A stretch of DNA of 64,000 nucleotides from Ovis canadensis (taxonomy: Eukaryota > Chordata > Mammalia > Artiodactyla > Bovidae). Below the pieces are notes generated by a model. That model searched no databases, had not been told where the DNA came from, and saw only the letters and a program-made list of their open reading frames with translations. The translations under genes were made by a program, and so were the position numbers. Below, one piece after another: positions 54,926-64,000 of this stretch; position 1 is the stretch's first letter; each line of letters begins with the position of its first letter. The stretch lies in NCBI RefSeq assembly GCF_042477335.2, contig NC_091251.1, positions 28,970,501 through 29,034,500 of the forward strand. Reading direction: 5' to 3'.

Positions 54926-56347
54926 TTGGTTAAAACTGTCACAGATTGTTCTTTGCCGTTTCCTATGTCTTATCTAACCAACCAGGCTGCTAAGAACATC
55001 ATCTTGGGCTTCATTTGAATCCTGCTTCAAGCTAGCAGGAGCCCAGACTGGTGCTTGGTTGTTAATTGGCACATCAATTTTGATAAACTGTAATAAAAAC
55101 ATTGATAATCTCTTCAGCCCTGATTATTGACTTTAACATTCTCGCCTCCACGGCTGTCTTGAAAACAAATCCAGGAACGCTCAGTCTTTGTCTTTGATTA
55201 AGAGCAGAGCTGGTAGAGGACTAAAATCCAGGAGATTTTAGGAGCACCATGACCTTGGATGCAGAGGGAAGAGATTAGTTCTTGTCTGAGGAGACTTGAA
55301 AAACTCAGAAAGGAAGTACTGAGACCATGCCTGGCTTTTGACTATAAGCAGCTAGAAAGCAGAATCTCTGTCCTGGAGAAATCATTTGCATGCTTGGAAT
55401 TTCAGGTTCTTTAACTGAAAGAGACCAAGCCCTCCCTGCCCTGTGGGTAGTCTTGAGGACTGAATGGGAATTTAGGACCCGTAGCACAGGAATGCCCTCG
55501 GTAAACATGCCTTGTTCCCACTCCAGATAGCTTCCTGGTCACCCTGATCTTTCTGTTAGTGAAAGGGAAGGAACTCATTGTCTGCACCACACATGTTCAA
55601 GGAAACTGAAGTTGTGTCCTGGGAGTTATACAACTGATGTTAATTTCTACCTTGATTGGAAAGTCTCTTATTTCTTCCTTAATTTACTAAGATAAACTAG
55701 AACTGCAGAGGGGCAGACTCCCAAACCTCATCACACCTCCCAACCTCCCCCAGAGTTGGATCCTGGCTTCCTACCTCCCTGGTGACCACACGGTCTGCTG
55801 GCCAGCCACCTGGATGATGGTACCGGGAGGGAGGCACTGAGATGGTTTAAAGGATAGAGAACAACACGTGAGAACCCATTTAGGACTGGGGTAGTGGGGA
55901 GGTGATGAAGACTGGGAGGCTCCCGAGGCAGTGAATCCAAGTTCCTCTGCAGCCTGAAGTTAGTGATATCAGCCTGAAGAGAAATCTCGGTTCACTGGTT
56001 TCTCCCCACCTCCTCCTCCAGTCTCTCAACAGGTTATTTCCTCTGGTGAATCCCATCATGAGCTGTTTTTCCCTGGGTTATTATTTGGGGTCTGTGGGGG
56101 AATTCTGACTACCCTGGCTGGGAGTCACCACATTGTCTGAAAAGACCATGTTGACTAAGTGTTAGGTTCAGTGACATTATCTCCAAGCAGGTCGGGTGTG
56201 GCAGCTTGGTGGGGGAAGTTCTGATCTTAGACTCAGAGTTCCCTGGTCTCCAGTCTTGGCTCTAGTAGGAGCTGGGTGTCAGCTGGGCAGGTCCTTCAGC
56301 TCTTTGATATCTTGGAGCACCAGCTCTGTACTGCAGGTTCACAGAAG
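54926..56347. other. Unique DNA with a candidate conserved element
   Basis: The segment 54985-55170 is repeat-free and rich in TAAT/ATTA and TGATAA-type motifs ('ggttgttaattggcacatca', 'ccctgattattgactttaac'), as in many conserved developmental enhancers. This is inference. The rest is unremarkable. Confidence 0.4.
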
Positions 56348-56361
56348 CTATACCTTCTATT

Positions 56362-56573
56362 GGGCTTCCCTGGTGGCTCAGAGGTTAAAGCATCTGCCTG
56401 AAATGCAGGAGACCCAGGTTCAATCCCTGGGTTGGGAAGATCCCCTGGAGAAGGAAATGGCAACCCACTCCAGTACTCTTGTCTGGAGAATCCCATGGAG
56501 GGAGGAGCCTGGTAGGCTAGAGGCCATGGGGTCGCAAAGGGTCGGACACGACTGAGCGACTTCACTGACTTCA
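56362..56573 (+). mobile_element. Bov-tA SINE, young
   Basis: The head 'gggcttccctggtggctcag' and Bov-A unit ending 'acacgactgagcgacttcac' look close to consensus. A perfect 14-bp TSD 'ctataccttctatt' lies at 56348-56361 and 56574-56587. It sits at the edge of a MIR relic. Confidence 0.98.
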
Positions 56574-56589
56574 CTATACCTTCTATTCT

Positions 56590-56664
56590 CACGAGCCTGA
56601 TGTGGGTGATAGTATTCCCATTTTACAGATGGTGAAATTGAGTCTTTTGGAAGCAAAGTGACTT
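56590..56664 (-). mobile_element. MIR SINE fragment, reverse
   Basis: 'gggtgatagtattcccattt' and 'tacagatggtgaaattgagt' are reverse MIR core blocks. Confidence 0.75.
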
Positions 56665-56768
56665 TCTCTCTCCTTCCTTCCTCTCCTCCCTCCTCTCCTT
56701 CCTTCCCTTTCCCTCCCTCCCTCCCTCTTTCCTCCCCTCCCCTCCTTCCTTCTTCTCTCTTTTCTTTA
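56665..56768. repeat. Polypyrimidine tract (CT/CCTT-rich)
   Basis: About 100 bases contain almost only C and T on the plus strand, as irregular CTTCC, CTCC and CCCT units ('ccctccctccctccctcttt'). It lies directly before an L1 3' end. It could adopt H-DNA-type structures. Confidence 0.9.
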
Positions 56769-56985
56769 ATTTTTACTGGAGTATAGCTGCTGTACACTAT
56801 AGTGTCCTTTTCTACTTACAGCACAGCGAGTCAGCTGTAGCATACATATGACCCCTCTTTTTTGAATTTCCTTCTCTTTAGGTCACTGCAGAACATTGAG
56901 TAGAGTTCTCCATGCTATACAGTAGGTTCTCATTAGTTATTTATATCTTATTATACCCCTCCTCTTCTTGATCACTCTATCACTC
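56769..56985 (-). mobile_element. L1 3' end, reverse
   Basis: 'tttttactggagtatagctg', 'cttacagcacagcgagtcag', 'gcagaacattgagtagagtt' and 'gctatacagtaggttctca' follow the reverse 3' end of an older cetartiodactyl L1. Confidence 0.8.
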
Positions 56986-57899
56986 TTGCGGATATGCTTT
57001 GAGTGCCTGCTAGTTCCACCTACATCATTACCTTTAAATATACTTTTGAGTTCAAGGACCCCTACTTGGGCTACTTAATGGTCTGTGCCTGAGACACGCT
57101 CCCTTGGGCTGTAGGTCACTTCGTTCTCCCCAGGGAGTGGGATGGCCCTCACAGGAAGGCAGTCCTGTCTCCCCTCTGCACAATCAGGCATGGGTGCTCA
57201 CAGCCATCTGTGTTGCTTCCCACCTGACTGTGGACCCCTGTCCAAAGTTCTACATCCCCCATGGAGGAGAGACCCTGTGGTAAGTCCCTCATGGAGCTAT
57301 GGCCCCTGGTGTGACTGCTGGTTTTCACCAGGCTTAACCATCACCCAGACCCCCTTGGAGCAGGAGATGAAGGCTTCATCTGGACCCTGGCTAGGACCCA
57401 AACCAAGGCAATGGAGAGAGACTGCAGGGAGACATTTCAAAGCCAGTGTTCTTGACCTTCTTCTAGACTTTGAGAATGTTCTGTTTCGAGGAGAATCTAA
57501 TTCCCGAAGTGGATTTGGGGTTGAGGCTGAGGCTGAGGGGCTCGGGGAATGTCAGTGAGTGTTGACTGTGGGGCAAGGGCAGGTGAGCCTATGAGGAAGG
57601 CTTCATTCCGCTAGCTCCTTGAGTGACTGCAGCACAGAGGGTGCTGTTTTACCTTCAGGCTGGGTTGGTGGGAAGGAGCTAGAAATCAAGCTCTACTCCC
57701 AAACCAAATGAAATGCACACCTCACCCCACACGGTTGGTTTCTAGCGGAACCACCCTTCAAACTTCCTCCGGGCATAGCCCCATTTTCTAACAACCTCCA
57801 CTTACGCTGGCAGAGCATTAGGATCTGCTTCCGGAGCTTCAGCTTTGCCTAGAGCTTTGTTCCTGCCCCTCTTCCTCTCACTCTACTTCTTTGAAAGGA
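56986..57899. other. Unique noncoding interval
   Basis: A 138-codon plus ORF (57142-57558) has no domain or splice evidence. Nothing was recognised. Confidence 0.4.
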
Positions 57900-58030
57900 A
57901 TAATGTCTTATTCTACTATGGACCCTCGCTCAATATGGTGAGGTAGACAGGTAACTGAGGAGTGGGCCTAGAGAGGGGAAGGGACTCGCCCAAGGTCATA
58001 CAGCTTATCAGGGCCAGACTTTCTCTGATC
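57900..58030 (-). mobile_element. MIR SINE relic, reverse
   Basis: 'gagtgggcctagagaggg' and 'gggactcgcccaaggtcata', then 'cagcttatcagggccagact' are reverse MIR blocks. Confidence 0.75.
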
Positions 58031-58320
58031 CTCAGGACGGGGTGTTTTCCTCCAAACCATCTAGAACCACCTTGACTTTTCAGACCTCACTGAAAACAAA
58101 AAAAGCAGAAAAGCAACACAAACAAAGCAACAAAACCAGAAAGTAATAAAAATCTCTGTTATTCCCAGCCCTGACCTGAGCAGCCTTCACTGCACAAATC
58201 AGAGAGAGGCGTTTCGCCACAGGCTGCTCTGCCCAGGCTCACTCTGCAGGGTAAAGCGTCACATCTGGCGATCTCGCCCCACCCTGCCTTCATAGGTGCT
58301 TTATGTTTGTCTATTTAGGT

Positions 58321-58562
58321 GAGGCACCTCATGCGAAGAGTGGACTCATTGGAAAAGACTCTGATGCTGGGAGGGATTGGGGACAGTAGGAGAAGGGGAC
58401 GACATAGGATGAGATGGCTGGATGGCGTCACCGACTCGATGGACATGAATTTGAGTGAACTCTGGGAGTTGGTGATGGACAGGGAGGCCTGGCATGCTGC
58501 GATTCATGGGGTCTCAAAGAGTTGGACATGACTGTGAGACTGAACTGAACTGAACTGAACTG
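58321..58562 (+). mobile_element. BovB 3' end, only forward copy
   Basis: A 242-bp 5'-truncated BovB encodes the final ORF2 residues ('[20 protein letters not shown]') and ends in (TGAAC)n. The 8-bp TSD 'atttaggt' is exact at 58313-58320 and 58563-58570. Confidence 0.96.
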
Positions 58563-58869
58563 ATTTAGGTTAGACCGTCTTCAAGTGTGCCAGCCCTCCT
58601 ACTTGTTTTTCTTGGGTGGTTTTCGTTAAGGCTCTGCCTCCCCCAGGCAAAATCAGGAACTTGATTATAGCTCAGGGATGTTTATCTCCCCAAAATAAAT
58701 TTCATCTCTCTTTAGGCCCCTTGAGCCCTCTCTACTGGCTCTCTTTAGATCATCGGCCAATCTGTCCTTTCGCTGGGAGATGAGGCCACATGGGTCTGCG
58801 GTGTCACCCACACTGATAGCTTGCAATGCTTTGTGAGAGTAGGCACCCGCCATGTGGCTCCCTGGTACT

Positions 58870-59257
58870 TTCTGGAATGTTAACACAGGTTCAAGCAATT
58901 CAGGGCAGAGATTGTGTTATTCACCTTAATGTCCCTAGCACCTAGCTTGGGCCCAGCGCCACAGAAAAGATATGTTGAGTTAGAATGCAATCCCCTGCAC
59001 TTCTGTTCCATTTAGGGTGGTCCACCCACTGGTTCTCAACTCTGCCATTTTGCTTCCACACTTTTATTCAAGCTGTTCCCCCTGCTCGGAATGCACTTCT
59101 GCCAACTTTTGACTATCTAGAATCTTCTTGACTTTCAAGGACCGATTCTATCCCCTACTAGATGGCACACTCCTTAAGACAAAGGTTGAACTAGTTTACC
59201 TTTGTTACTCTAAGGCAGAGGGCCTCAGCACATGTCTGTTGCATGAATGAATGAATG
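58870..59257 (+). mobile_element. L2 LINE 3' end pieces
   Basis: 'cagggcagagattgtgttat' and 'aatgtccctagcacctagct' (58898-58950) and a second run 'aagctgttccccctgctcgg', 'ccttaagacaaaggttgaac' and 'tgaatgaatgaatgaa' (59070-59257) are forward L2 3' UTR sequences. They may be two adjacent copies. Confidence 0.78.
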
Positions 59258-59268
59258 AATAAAACTTT

Positions 59269-59400
59269 GCTGCTGCTGCTGCTAAGTCACTTCAGTCGTG
59301 TCCGACTCTGTGTGACCCCATAGATGGCAGCCCACCAGGCTCCCCCGTCCTTAGGATTCGCCAGGCAAGAACACTGGAGTGGGTTGCCATTTCCTCCTCC
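59269..59400 (-). mobile_element. BOV-A2-type monomer
   Basis: (GCT)n then 'aagtcacttcagtcgtgtcc' to 'gggttgccatttcctcctcc'. The 11-bp TSD 'aataaaacttt' is perfect at 59258-59268 and 59401-59411. Confidence 0.96.
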
Positions 59401-59411
59401 AATAAAACTTT

Positions 59412-60045
59412 ATGTTTCTGCATTTCAATTCCTTTTTAATTTCCTTCTCAGAAACCCTTCCAGCCCGTTGGACTCTCTCCCATTGGGCTGATCTCCTGGT
59501 TGTGCCTCTGGATGCTCTGATCTCTACCTGGCTTCAGCCTCCCACGCTGTGCTTAGATATGTTGGAGAAATCCTCTCATTTAACCCTCTTTGTCTTATTT
59601 CCCCCTATTAAGTTGGTCCTAGAAGAAGGGCCATAAGGAAAGCTGGCAAAGGTTATTCCAGTGGGGCCAGCTGAGGCAGAGAAGGACAGATGGCATCACT
59701 GGTCCAGGTAGAAAAGGAGTCAGGTGCTGGAACTGCGATCAGGCATGAAAGATCAGGATTTTAGAGCTGGAGTCAGTTGGTTTTTCCATTTAGATGGTAG
59801 AGCATTCCCTAGGGCTAGCATTGACAAAGAACCACCGTGCCAGTGACAGTAGCACTGGCGTCTGGAACTCAGATCCCAAAGCAAAGACTGGTACCTCTCA
59901 GCGGAGCTTGGCTGCTCTGTGGTAGGCCTGGGGGCTCTTGACCAACAGAAACTGGCAGTGGCCAGAGGATGGACAGAGGCCTTCAGGTGAATCCTGCCTC
60001 TAAAATAGTCGAGGGCATTTCAAGCTCCTGAGGGTTGGGATTATA
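59412..60045. other. Unique noncoding interval
   Basis: L2-like pyrimidine-rich sequence may continue to about 59640. Nothing else was recognised. Confidence 0.4.
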
Positions 60046-60089
60046 TCACTATCTCATATCATCTCATATCATATCACTATCTCATCCCC
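60046..60089. repeat. Short ATATCACTATCTC-type direct repeats
   Basis: 'atatcactatctc' occurs at about 60043 and 60067 with 'atatcatctc' copies between. This tiny local array immediately precedes the BovB 3' end and may be insertion-site duplication debris. Confidence 0.55.
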
Positions 60090-60680
60090 AGTTCAGTTCA
60101 GTTCAGTCGCTCAGTCATGTCCGACTCTTTGCGACCCCATGAATCGCAGCACACCAGGCCTCCCTGTCCATCACCAACTCCTGGAGTTCACTCAGACTCA
60201 CGTCCATCGAGTCAGTGATGCCATCCAGCCATCTCATCCTCGGTCGTCCCCTTCTCCTCCTGCCCCCAATCCCTCCCAGCATCAGAGTCTTTTCCAATGA
60301 GTCAACTCTTCACATGAGGTGGCCAAAGTACTGGAGTTTCAGCTTTAGCATCATTCCTTCCAAAGAAATCCCAGGGCTGATCTCCTTCAGAATGGACTGG
60401 TTGGATCTCCTTGCAGTCCAAGGGACTCTCAAGAGTCTTCTCCAACACCACACTTCAAAAGCATCAATTCTTCTGCGCTCAGCCTTCTTCACAGTCCAAC
60501 TCTCACATCCATACATGACCACTGGAAAAACCATAGCCTTGACTAGACAGACCTTAGTCGGCAAAGTAATGTCTCTGCTTTTGAATATGCTATCTAGGTT
60601 GGTCATAACTTTTCTTCCAAGGAGTAAGCGTCTTTTAATTTCATGGCTGCAGTCACCATCTGCAGTGATTTTGGAGCCCA
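60090..60680 (-). mobile_element. BovB LINE, 5'-truncated
   Basis: The (CAGTT)n 3' end is at 60090 and the copy is cut at about 60680 just after 'cagtgattttggagccc', close to where the 2827-3400 copy ends. Minus-strand frames 60297-60115 and 60681-60310 encode the ORF2 C-terminus, split by a frame break near 60300. Confidence 0.95.
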
Positions 60681-63600
60681 AAAAAATAGTGTTTGTCTAA
60701 GTTCCATAGACTCGAGATCTACTATGAGGAGCCTCGGAAGCTTCGTCTTTAACAAGTCCCCAGGATCCTGATTAATCCCTAAAATGTCATGGCCACTGCC
60801 TTCCCCTTCTGAGTTGGACATGTAGAAGGTACAACATAAATATTTCTTATGATTGAAATCAGATTATATGTTATGTGTGGTCTTTTCTGCCTCTTGAGAT
60901 CCAGCTAAGATTGATTTAGACCTCGGAAGCCCTCCCTGTGGAGATACAGTGACCCCCAAATTCCTGAGATCCTCTGGTAGATCATATGATCGGCTCTTGC
61001 TTCCCCAAGCCTCCTGCTTTCACACCTACTCTCTTTATCCCACGGTTCGTGGGTCCAGAAAGGAAGTTCAGCTTCGTCTCGTGTTCCAAAGAACAACTCT
61101 GGCACAAATCAGTCGTGGGTCCGGCAAGGCAAAAAACTTCAAGTTGAACATTAGGTGTTTCTGATCTTAAAATCCCTCTGGCCATCCCACCACTAATGCT
61201 TCTCCGTTGCGTTTTATTCCAGGCAGCCACAGCTTACGCAGGACCTTCTGCTCCCCAGTTCTTCTCATCTCTGATTCTCTCTCTCCCTTTCCCTGTTTTA
61301 AGCAATCCTCAATCCTTCCCTCATTTCCTGCAGAACAGGCTGACCTGTGCCCCCGTGGCCTTGGATCTGGCACATACCCATGCCTTTCAGACCTCACCAT
61401 CTGCTCTTTAAGGTATCTCTCCAGATAGAGACCTTCTGCGCCTTAGAGGGATTCTGGTACCCCTTGTAGGTGATAAAGCTTCGCCTCATTGCTTGTGTGT
61501 GTAGCACAGAAGCTGGAAGGGATCCTGAAGAGGATGAGTCAAACTCAAGTCAGGCAGGCAGTGGCCCAAGGTCTCTGGCAGGTGAGAGGCAGAGTAGAAG
61601 CTAGAAGGTAGGCTCCTGGCTCTCGTGCTCCTGGTGATTAATTGATTCCTTGAGTAATTCAGGATGCCAATGCACTCATAAGCATCGCCATTAGGAGCAG
61701 GCTATGAGGTCAGATCACGTGGTCCAAGCAGCTGCCTGATGCCACCCCTATGGGTGCTTTATCATTACCTCACCCTGACTTAGGTCATTCTTATGCGCAC
61801 AGCCCCCCCGCCTCCACATCACCCCTGGGCTGACAGATGGCTGGGATTCCCATTCATGAGTATGCTGCTTGATCTTGACCCGACCCAGAATCGTCTTCCC
61901 TTCAAGTCTCAGTTGCCCCATCCTTAGAAACAGGTCTGTGTTTGACACTGTCCTAGAAATTTGTAGAAATGTCTCAGGTACCTTCAAGGGGTGGCATACC
62001 TGACTCCAAGTATGTGTGTGTCGTTAGGGGTGGGGAGGAGTGGATTCAGGGCTTTTCATCTCCAATCCAGGTGGCAGCAGCTTCACTTATATCTATCCGT
62101 TCTAACGACTGAGATTTTATACAGGCTTCTAATCAAAGAATGATTTCCATTACTTAAAAAGTACTTGACAGCTTCTGGTGTAGCTGATGCCTGGGGTCCA
62201 GGGCTCTGGAGAAATATATGCCTTCCTGGCTACAGTGAAAAGAACCATTATGCAAGGCTCCATGGTTGTGCCTTCCATGGGGCCATCATTAGCAAATTGG
62301 GACCTCTATCACGAGGCAGCGGGGGCAGCAGCTGGCTGGGTGCATGAGTGGGTCCCAGGCTGTTTTGGGGACTTTCTGAGTACTGGCAAGTGTGAATCAG
62401 GCCCCAGGATTTCCATTTCCTCTGCCCAGTACGCTCTTTCATAAGAAGTTATAGGTGTGTGCTTCAGCGAAATGCAGATGCTAAAAGTTCCAAAGGGGAT
62501 GTGGGCGAGAGTGGAGGGCTGGGTGGGCAGCAGCATTTCCTCTGTGGGCGCTACTCTGTGGGTGAAGAGACTTCCTGCCTGCAACGCTTCCTAGGAACAT
62601 GTCCCTGGTCAATCCATGTGCTCTGTGGCCCTTGCATGTCTCTTCTTGTCCCAAGTGTCTGAGGTTTGGAGAACAGCCAAAGCAGGACACAGGCAGCACT
62701 TGTGTGGATAAGGTCACTCCTGGTCAGCAATGTGCGTCTGGTTGCTGCTCACATGCAGACATGGCCTGGCCCATCACTGGCTCCCTCTGGCCTCATTTCA
62801 CAATCAAAAGACACAATAAAGTCTATGTACAACACTTCCGAGTTTGCCCAATGCTTTCCTATCCATGATCTCATGCAATGCTAGAAGGGAGGCAGGCAGG
62901 GACCACTCCAGGTCTTTGGAGTCTAAATCCAGTACTCTTCACTCTCCACTCCAAGACCTCCCAACCTCAGTCTGCTCCTCCTTTCATACTTCTCCCTCGC
63001 TGAAAAGGGGACCATTACTGATGATGTTTCCTTGGCATTTCTTATCCTGCCTGAGTTATTAACACAACAGTTTAATGGCTCGTTCGTATAGACATTCATT
63101 TATTGTCTTATTCTCGGAATCACTCCTTTGTTTACATACTCACTCCATTTATTCAGCTGCTCATTTCATCATTTAGCAATTCATTCATTCATTCATGTCC
63201 TTGAATATTTACTATTTGGCTGCTTCAGGACATAAGAAAAATGCTAAGCTATGATTCTTGACTTTGAGAAGCTTAAACTCTGAGCAACTATGGGAAAGAG
63301 TATAATACATGATTTCCCAGTCACAGAGGATATATTTTCATTTGTTCTTACCACTAAGGGCTGATCGATACTACTGACTTCTGTAAGTCATTAACTTCCT
63401 GAAGTCCCAGATGTGTTTTGGTTGGGAAGATGCAGAGTTTTACATTTCTGCAGTGCCGGGATCCTGTGGTTCTGCAGGAGTTTAGAGAAAGGTAGTTTCT
63501 GATAGCTGGGGTGGTCAGGGATGGCTTCTTGGAAGGGGTGGGATTTGAACTCAGCTGGGGAGATTGGGGAGGATTTGTGAAGGTGAAGACGAGGGGAGCA

Positions 63601-64000
63601 TAGGTCAAGGATGGTAGGAGTGAGGGTTTGCGTGTGTTTGTGGGGCTCTGGAGAGGTGGCTGGGCCAGATATGTGGGAGAAGTGGGGAGGGGAAGAGGTG
63701 AGCAAGTGGGCAGGCATGGGGAGGGGATGGGGAGGGGGAGTTTGATGGTCAGGAGACTGTGTCGAAACCTGCCTCTGGCCCTTCTGCACTTGACTGGTCT
63801 TGAACCTGAAATGTGAGTAGGTAACAGCTTGGTAATTTTCCCTCCAGCTTTGACAATAAATGTGGGCGCTGCTCTTTGGGTAAAAAATGGCCTTGGTCCC
63901 TGTCAGTCTTTGGCAATCCAAATACTATCAAATTATTTTCTTTTTCCATTTTAATTTTCTTTTTTCTGTAGGAAAGAGAGAAAGTAAAAAATGAACTGTG
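60681..64000. other. Unique noncoding DNA to the window end
   Basis: No gene was recognised in 3.3 kb. Weak traces include a pyrimidine-rich stretch near 61260-61330, (TTCA)n-like sequence near 63180-63200 and a G-rich, quadruplex-type stretch at 63690-63745 ('ggggaggggatggggagggg'). A 176-codon minus-strand ORF (63921-63391) is the complement of this purine-rich DNA and is probably a chance frame. Confidence 0.4.

Noticed and set aside
63391..63921. 176-codon minus-strand ORF near the window end
   Set aside because: It translates the complement of a purine-rich G-run stretch, giving His/Pro/Thr-rich low-complexity text with no domain.

Overview
This window is nuclear DNA of a pecoran ruminant, probably a bovid such as cattle, sheep, goat or a relative. 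The evidence is the repeat set: BovB (RTE-type) LINEs, Bov-tA SINEs (a tRNA-Glu-like head joined to a BovB-derived Bov-A unit), BOV-A2 dimers with (AGC)n tails, tRNA-Glu-derived CHR-type cetartiodactyl SINEs and a ruminant-type L1 3' end. Beneath these lies the older mammalian layer of MIR, L2, MER5-like hAT MITEs and LTR relics. Family names come from recognising sequence patterns, not from a database search.

I could not identify any host protein-coding gene, exon, tRNA, rRNA or known ncRNA. The only recognisable proteins are broken retrotransposon ORFs. The window is therefore best read as intergenic or large-intron DNA. Three long ORFs that no repeat explains (5843-6949, 12025-12650, 48042-48722) are recorded as open reading frames only.

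Layout. 0-10 kb: an LTR relic, CHR SINEs, a 5'-truncated BovB, two SINE/L1 3'-end chimeras, a stop-poor GC-rich stretch, and a long L2 copy interrupted by a Bov-tA. 10-26 kb: mostly unique DNA with MIR and L2, a Bov-tA split by a BOV-A2 with both target-site duplications (TSDs) intact (13080-13604), and a GC-rich segment with a quadruplex-type run and an inverted repeat (24.1-24.3 kb). 26-34 kb: three BovB copies in the same orientation, one nearly full length (26661-30087). 34-42 kb: a split L2, several Bov-tA/BOV-A2 copies and a probable ERV LTR ending near 40225. 42-44 kb: an L1 insertion with a 14-bp TSD and a 172-bp non-L1-sense leader. 44-56 kb: L2 and MIR relics, microsatellites, a MER5-like MITE, an AT-rich unidentified block and several SINEs with clear TSDs. 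56-64 kb: a polypyrimidine tract, further BovB/BOV-A2 copies and unique DNA.

The elements form a parasite-host chain. BovB and L1 encode the endonuclease and reverse transcriptase; Bov-tA and BOV-A2 carry BovB-like 3' ends and are thought to use BovB machinery; CHR SINEs are thought to use L1. Many copies here keep the short TSDs left by target-primed reverse transcription, so part of the insertion order can be read directly. I found no convincing undescribed biological system. The best leads are the chimeric SINE/L1 copies, the L1 leader, the 24.1-24.3 kb structured element, the CpG-retaining block at 50.9-51.5 kb and candidate conserved noncoding segments.
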